This document shows, piece by piece, positions 59,401 to 64,000 of a stretch of DNA of 64,000 nt. The position numbers and the translations under genes were made by a program. How positions within the stretch are numbered: the first letter of the stretch is position 1; the number at the start of each line of letters is the position of its first letter. The stretch is from Anagrus nilaparvatae (taxonomy: Eukaryota; Arthropoda; Insecta; Hymenoptera; Mymaridae). The stretch is taken from positions 1,798,001 to 1,862,000 of the forward strand of contig JAKSXM010000132.1 in NCBI GenBank assembly GCA_022575985.1. The letters run 5' to 3'. The notes beneath the pieces were generated by a model. That model saw only the letters and a list, made by a program, of their open reading frames with translations. It was not told the origin of the DNA and made no database searches.

Positions 59401-62400
59401 TAGGAAGCATAATGATTAAACTCTCCTATCGTATAGATTAAGGTTTTTTGTTGGTAAAATTTTACATAATTACGAAGTAAAACAAATACAAAATCTATTT
59501 ATACACAAATAATGTACAGTGTACAGTGTACAGTTCTTTTGCTGTACGGTAGTTTAATGAAGGGATCGATAAAGACCCTGTGATAACAAGAAGTACACCT
59601 ACATAGCCATTGCAGTTTACATTTACAGAGGATTTATTTGCGGAATAAAGCAAAGTAAAGCAACTCAAACTTTTAAAAAAAATACAATTTTAATTTTACT
59701 AAATTTGAGTAAGCATATTAGCAAATTTTGAAAACTAAATATTTATCAATTTTATTTTCCTACGATTTTTAATATTTGATTCTTAATTTTTTTAAATTTA
59801 ATTCTTGTTATGAAAATTAAGTTTATTTCAAGAAATGAAAATTATTGCAGCGATCGAAAAATTAATTTAGTGTAGTTGCCTCATATTTTTTAAGTGAACT
59901 GACTGTTAAATTTCTAACCAGTTGAAAAATGTTTAAAATATTCAAATTTATGATAATTTTTTGACTAAAGGTGATTATTGAAGTCTGTTACAAAAGTAAC
60001 ATAATTTATGCTTACAACCAGAGTAACAAGCTTTAGTCAAAGTTCCCTTGAGAATCTGCACAGGATTTAAGCTAAAACCAGGTTACAAGCATAGTTAGCA
60101 AAATACAAAGCGCGTGTTACTTTCGCACAGCTTCATTTACTTTGCGTATGTAATTCATGAATCTCAGAGAAATTCGAGCTTTTACAGTAAAAATTGTGTT
60201 CCTTTTTTCAGTTTTGAATCACAAACTTTACGTCTTTGTTTAAAAATCTATTATTGTAATTTTTTTTACCACTCTAAATTTGATGTAAAAAGCTTTTAAG
60301 CTACAAAATTCATTTAATTAAAATTATTCAAAAATATTTAAAAGATTTTAACTTACTAAAACCAAGATACATCTTACATTAGTTTTTAAGTGAAACTTAA
60401 GTTACCTCGACACCTTGGCTTCTCAAAATGTATATTTTAAGAAGAATTATTCATAAACCAAGCTTTCGAAAAAAATTTAAAATTTTTAAAACTTGTACAT
60501 TAAAATTTGTATATAAAATATTCGGAGAATTCTCGCAAAAAGGTTTAAACAATTTTTGGAACTTTAATAATGCTAAAATAATAGAAACGCATTTATAGAA
60601 AGAAGCAAGAAAATATTGTAAAAATGTGAAAAATAAAATTTCTCATTAAAATAAAAATACGTTTTTAAAAAAATTTTGGAATTTTGGTATGCTTTTATGA
60701 TAAACAGAAATTCGTTGAACGAGCAATCTTGATGTAGTATACAACATTAATGGTATTCGCTTAATTATTTCCGAGCGGATTGGAATACACAGAGTGATGA
60801 AAATAACAAACGCATTTGCGTGGATATATATGTTTGCGTTAATTTTCTGATTAGGTTATCTGGAATTGATTACAGTTTACAAACTTGTTAAAATCGATGA
60901 GAAATTTATTTATACAAGTTTCAAATTAAGCTACAATATTATTTCAAGAAAATATTTTCTTTTAATAAAGCTACTTGCTCACTTTTTCTTTCATTTTTTT
61001 CCCTGCTTTTGCTTTGTAATCTTTATACACTTTTTGACAAAGCTTTTTTTTGTGTATACTTGAAAATCCGTGCGGCTTCCATTAGCGGCTTTTTTTTGTT
61101 ATCAAAATCTCTTTCTTTTTCTGGACAGTATCTTTTTTTTGGAAACGAGCCACTTTTACAACGTTGATGTATACGTTACTTCACTTAATATTTTTTTGAA
61201 GCTTTTTCTCTTAGCTAACTCTTATTGTACGAATTTAAAAACTTTTTTAAGATTAGAGTTTATTTTATCTATTGTGTTTATTCTTAAATTTGTCATTTTT
61301 TATATGAATTATTAATGTAAAAAAATGCTTTTTTAAATGTTATTTTATATTTTTATCAAGATTTATTCAAAAGATAAAAAATTATATTTTTTTCATAATT
61401 CAAAAAACTAATTAAATAAAATCAAGAAAAGCTTTATTTTAAACCTTTGGATTTTTTCCCATTTGAAAAGTAAGCTGATAATTTAATATACACGAACCGC
61501 GTGTACAAAATGTAACTTTAAATGTTACAGCAAAACGCGATAAATTTTATTTGACAAATTTTTATATCATCACACTAAATCGTTTTCCAATTACAAGATA
61601 AGCTGCCAAAAATTTTTTCTTTTTTTTTGGCTTTAAAACAAAATCCCACAAATTTTATTCAAAGTTTTAAGCCCTATGTAATAAATGTAAAAATAATATT
61701 TTACAACAAGTTTTGTATCTCATAATTAAAATATAAAAAAAATGAAATTTTTAAAACTTTTGGTACATTTTTAATAAAAAATTTGAATTAAATTACCAAT
61801 GTACAGAACGCTTTGAAAAGATCTATTACCCATTATTTTAAAAATGAATAATGGCCATTATTCATTACTGAATTTAGAGTAATAAATTATAATATTATTT
61901 ATCTCTCGAAGTAAAACTTAGAAAATATATTTTTAACACACATTACATAAATTATTTAATAACTGTGAAAATAATATGAATTGTTGGATGGCCATTATTG
62001 CCTTAGTTGTGTAATGGAACATTAATCATGGAACTGTTCAAGTGTCAAAGCTCTTGTAATGGAATTTCGTAAAATAAAATTTTTTACTGGTTAGATGTGT
62101 CTTGTGTTTTTCTCTGATTGGATTAGAATTTTGATTATCCATGTATGCAATTATTGTTCTTTATATTTGATAAGATCTGGGAGTTTTTTTCCTGGGTTAC
62201 TTTAATCTGCTTTTTTCGTTTTTTCAAGTTAAAATAAGGTTTTCGAAAGCTAAATTAAGAAAATAATTATTTATTATTTTTCTTTGCTTGGAGTAATGAA
62301 AAATTCTTTAATTTTATGATTTCCTTACCTTGTTACTCCATTTTACCCTGATTTCTCCTATATAAGAAAAAAATATTTTTCTATCATTAACATATAAAAA

Positions 62401-63880
62401 ATATGTAAAAAAGATGTAATCTGAAAAAAAAATTGGTATTTCGTATAATAAAAGAATACTTAAATAAATCTCGAGATTTTTACGGGAGAATTTAAGGAGG
62501 AGAGAATGAAATTTCGAATTGAGTAAGTAGCATAGAAGAGATCCTCTAATATAGGGCTTAAAACTCGTGACAGCTTCAACAACTGCAAGAAGCCACTCTC
62601 TGCAAGAGCTGATAAACATATATATGCAACTCTATGAATTATAGTATTATGCAGTCATCGAAGTACATTAAGTTATCGATTAATTTTCAAATATATGAAA
62701 ATTTACATGTTGTAGTACACTAAAGGGAATATTGCAGATGTAAGAGATGGCTTGTGTTATTGATTTAACGTTCTTCGTGTAAGTATTAGACTTTGTTTTA
62801 ATTATGTTACGTTTACTCTTGTTCGATCTAATTCTATTTTATTCTCCCATCTGAATATTTATAATCATACGAGTAAATAATTATAATAAAATAAATACAC
62901 ATGTTTTATCAGACGTTAAAATGGAAAATTCAAGATTTATATTTATATATGAGGGATTCTACACCAACTCGGACAAACTATTTTTACAAATTCTAAAGTT
63001 GAAAGTCAAAATTTAATAAAAGTTCATTTGTTTAAATTTTTTTGTTGTATAAAGAACCAAATTATGGTTGATTAATTTATCCCGAGGATATTTTTCGAGG
63101 GGGTCCAAATAAGTTACAAAAAAAGAAATCTAAAGCCTCATTAGAAGAAAATCAAGCCTCTAAATTTTGAGATATTTAAGCTCAAAGACAAAATTGTAAA
63201 ATAATGATTTTCAAACCATCTTGTAAACCTTGGATGCAAATCCGGCGGGAAATTTCTTATAAGTAACTAAAAGGAAAATATTTCTATATCTTCCGGTTTA
63301 AATTTTTCATAGTAAAATAAGCATTTGGCAGCGATAGTAAGCAAATTTATTTCTTAAAAAACCAAAAATTTTAAATTTTCTATGTTTTGTACAGATTCTT
63401 TTTCAAAATTTGTATCTTCTAAAATGGGTTGAAGAATGTGATTGCACTTTTGGCAATTATCAGAGAGATCCATATCTCTACCACTTATAATATTTATCCA
63501 AGGTAGACCGAGAAACTGCGAAAGCACAGTAAAGCTTAAAACTTACCAATCTGATATACATCCTCCAAGTTTTTTATAGTACGTTTACTGTGTATAGAAG
63601 AGATAATAATTTAATGAATTTTATTTTTGCTAAGTCTAAACTAATTGATAATACTTAATTTTTCCTAATAATTATGCATTAACTATAAATTGATTTTTTT
63701 TATGTGTATTAAAATTACATAAATATTTTAATGAAAGAAAAAAAAATTAGTACTGCAACAGTCTAGAGAATATTTGTTTATTTTCTACCTTTTCATCAAA
63801 ATATTTTTAATTAAAAATTTTACATAAAATTCAACATGCATTCAATATATATCTGCAATATTTATATTTACACAAAATAG
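56476..63880. other. long AT-rich intergenic stretch, no gene seen
   Basis: Over 7 kb I find no protein motif on either strand. Short frames (57683-58083, 60866-61315, 62314-62619) lack recognisable domains and have the composition of random AT-rich DNA. Small items are a GTACAGTGTACAGTGTACAG triplet at about 59515-59535 and a GAAAAAAGAGGCTAAGTTCC then TCCGAAACGT string near 59190-59220, which resembles the tail end of some retroelements. Confidence 0.5.
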
Positions 63881-63887
63881 AAAAAAA

Positions 63888-63910
63888 AGAAAGAGAGAGA
63901 GAGAAGGAGA
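63888..63910. repeat. (GA)n microsatellite
   Basis: A short run of GA dinucleotides lies near the right edge of the window; no other feature was seen there. Confidence 0.8.
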
Positions 63911-64000
63911 ATAGGTACAAAGTAAATAAATTTAAAGCAATTTAAGGGAGGTTTATACAGTACGAGAGTATATTCAGTGAGTAAAAATTTAAAGTCAACT

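Noticed and set aside
62314..62619. 101-residue minus-strand frame
   Set aside because: It has hydrophobic stretches but no recognisable domain, start context or partner exons.

Overview
This is AT-rich eukaryotic DNA from an animal, most likely an arthropod and probably an insect. The evidence is spliced coding exons with GT/AG introns, a farnesol-dehydrogenase/DHRS11-type short-chain dehydrogenase of the kind common in insects, an intronless MATH-BTB gene, and remnants of LINE, Penelope-like and BEL/Pao elements. The very low GC and the MATH-BTB gene would suit an AT-rich braconid-type wasp, but the sequence does not prove this. I see no prokaryotic operon, CRISPR array, rRNA or tRNA.

Only two host genes are supported, both on the minus strand. 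The first is an intronless 397-codon MATH-BTB gene at 28239-29432 with an unusual hydrophobic C-terminal tail. The second is a five-exon SDR gene at 35631-41016; its exons join in frame into a 245-residue protein that keeps the cofactor loop and the Ser-Tyr-Lys catalytic residues. A second, broken copy of SDR exon 1 and its upstream flank lies 3' of the gene at 34309-34924, a partial tandem duplication.

The rest is intergenic or intronic DNA filled with transposable-element debris. From left to right: a Penelope-like remnant (958-1745); a hairpin element (2090-2815); a LINE 3' half with one stop codon, split by a 605-bp TIR element (3099-5545); a decayed BEL/Pao pol on the minus strand (8030-9460); a LINE RT interrupted by a dispersed repeat (16211-16995); tandem copies of that repeat (21270-21945); a solo LTR with 4-bp TSD (24551-25138); a non-autonomous hAT-like element with a perfect 8-bp TSD and nested palindromes (25209-26072); the MATH-BTB gene; a TA-flanked MITE (30019-30336); a LINE endonuclease remnant (32243-32640); the SDR gene with insertions in its introns; a GC-tipped MITE (41710-41948); a nine-copy 55-bp minisatellite (42140-42625); a 1,030-bp TIR element (44868-45897); a 1.6-kb hairpin element (48311-49914); a LINE 3' end with an open frame (51868-52890); a repeat array (55480-56215); and a perfect HindIII-motif palindrome MITE (56265-56473). 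From 56.5 kb to the end I see only low-complexity AT-rich DNA.

The most notable items are the abundance and variety of palindromic non-autonomous elements, several with readable target-site duplications, and the tail-anchored MATH-BTB protein. I found no new multi-gene system. The two genes show no evidence of working together.
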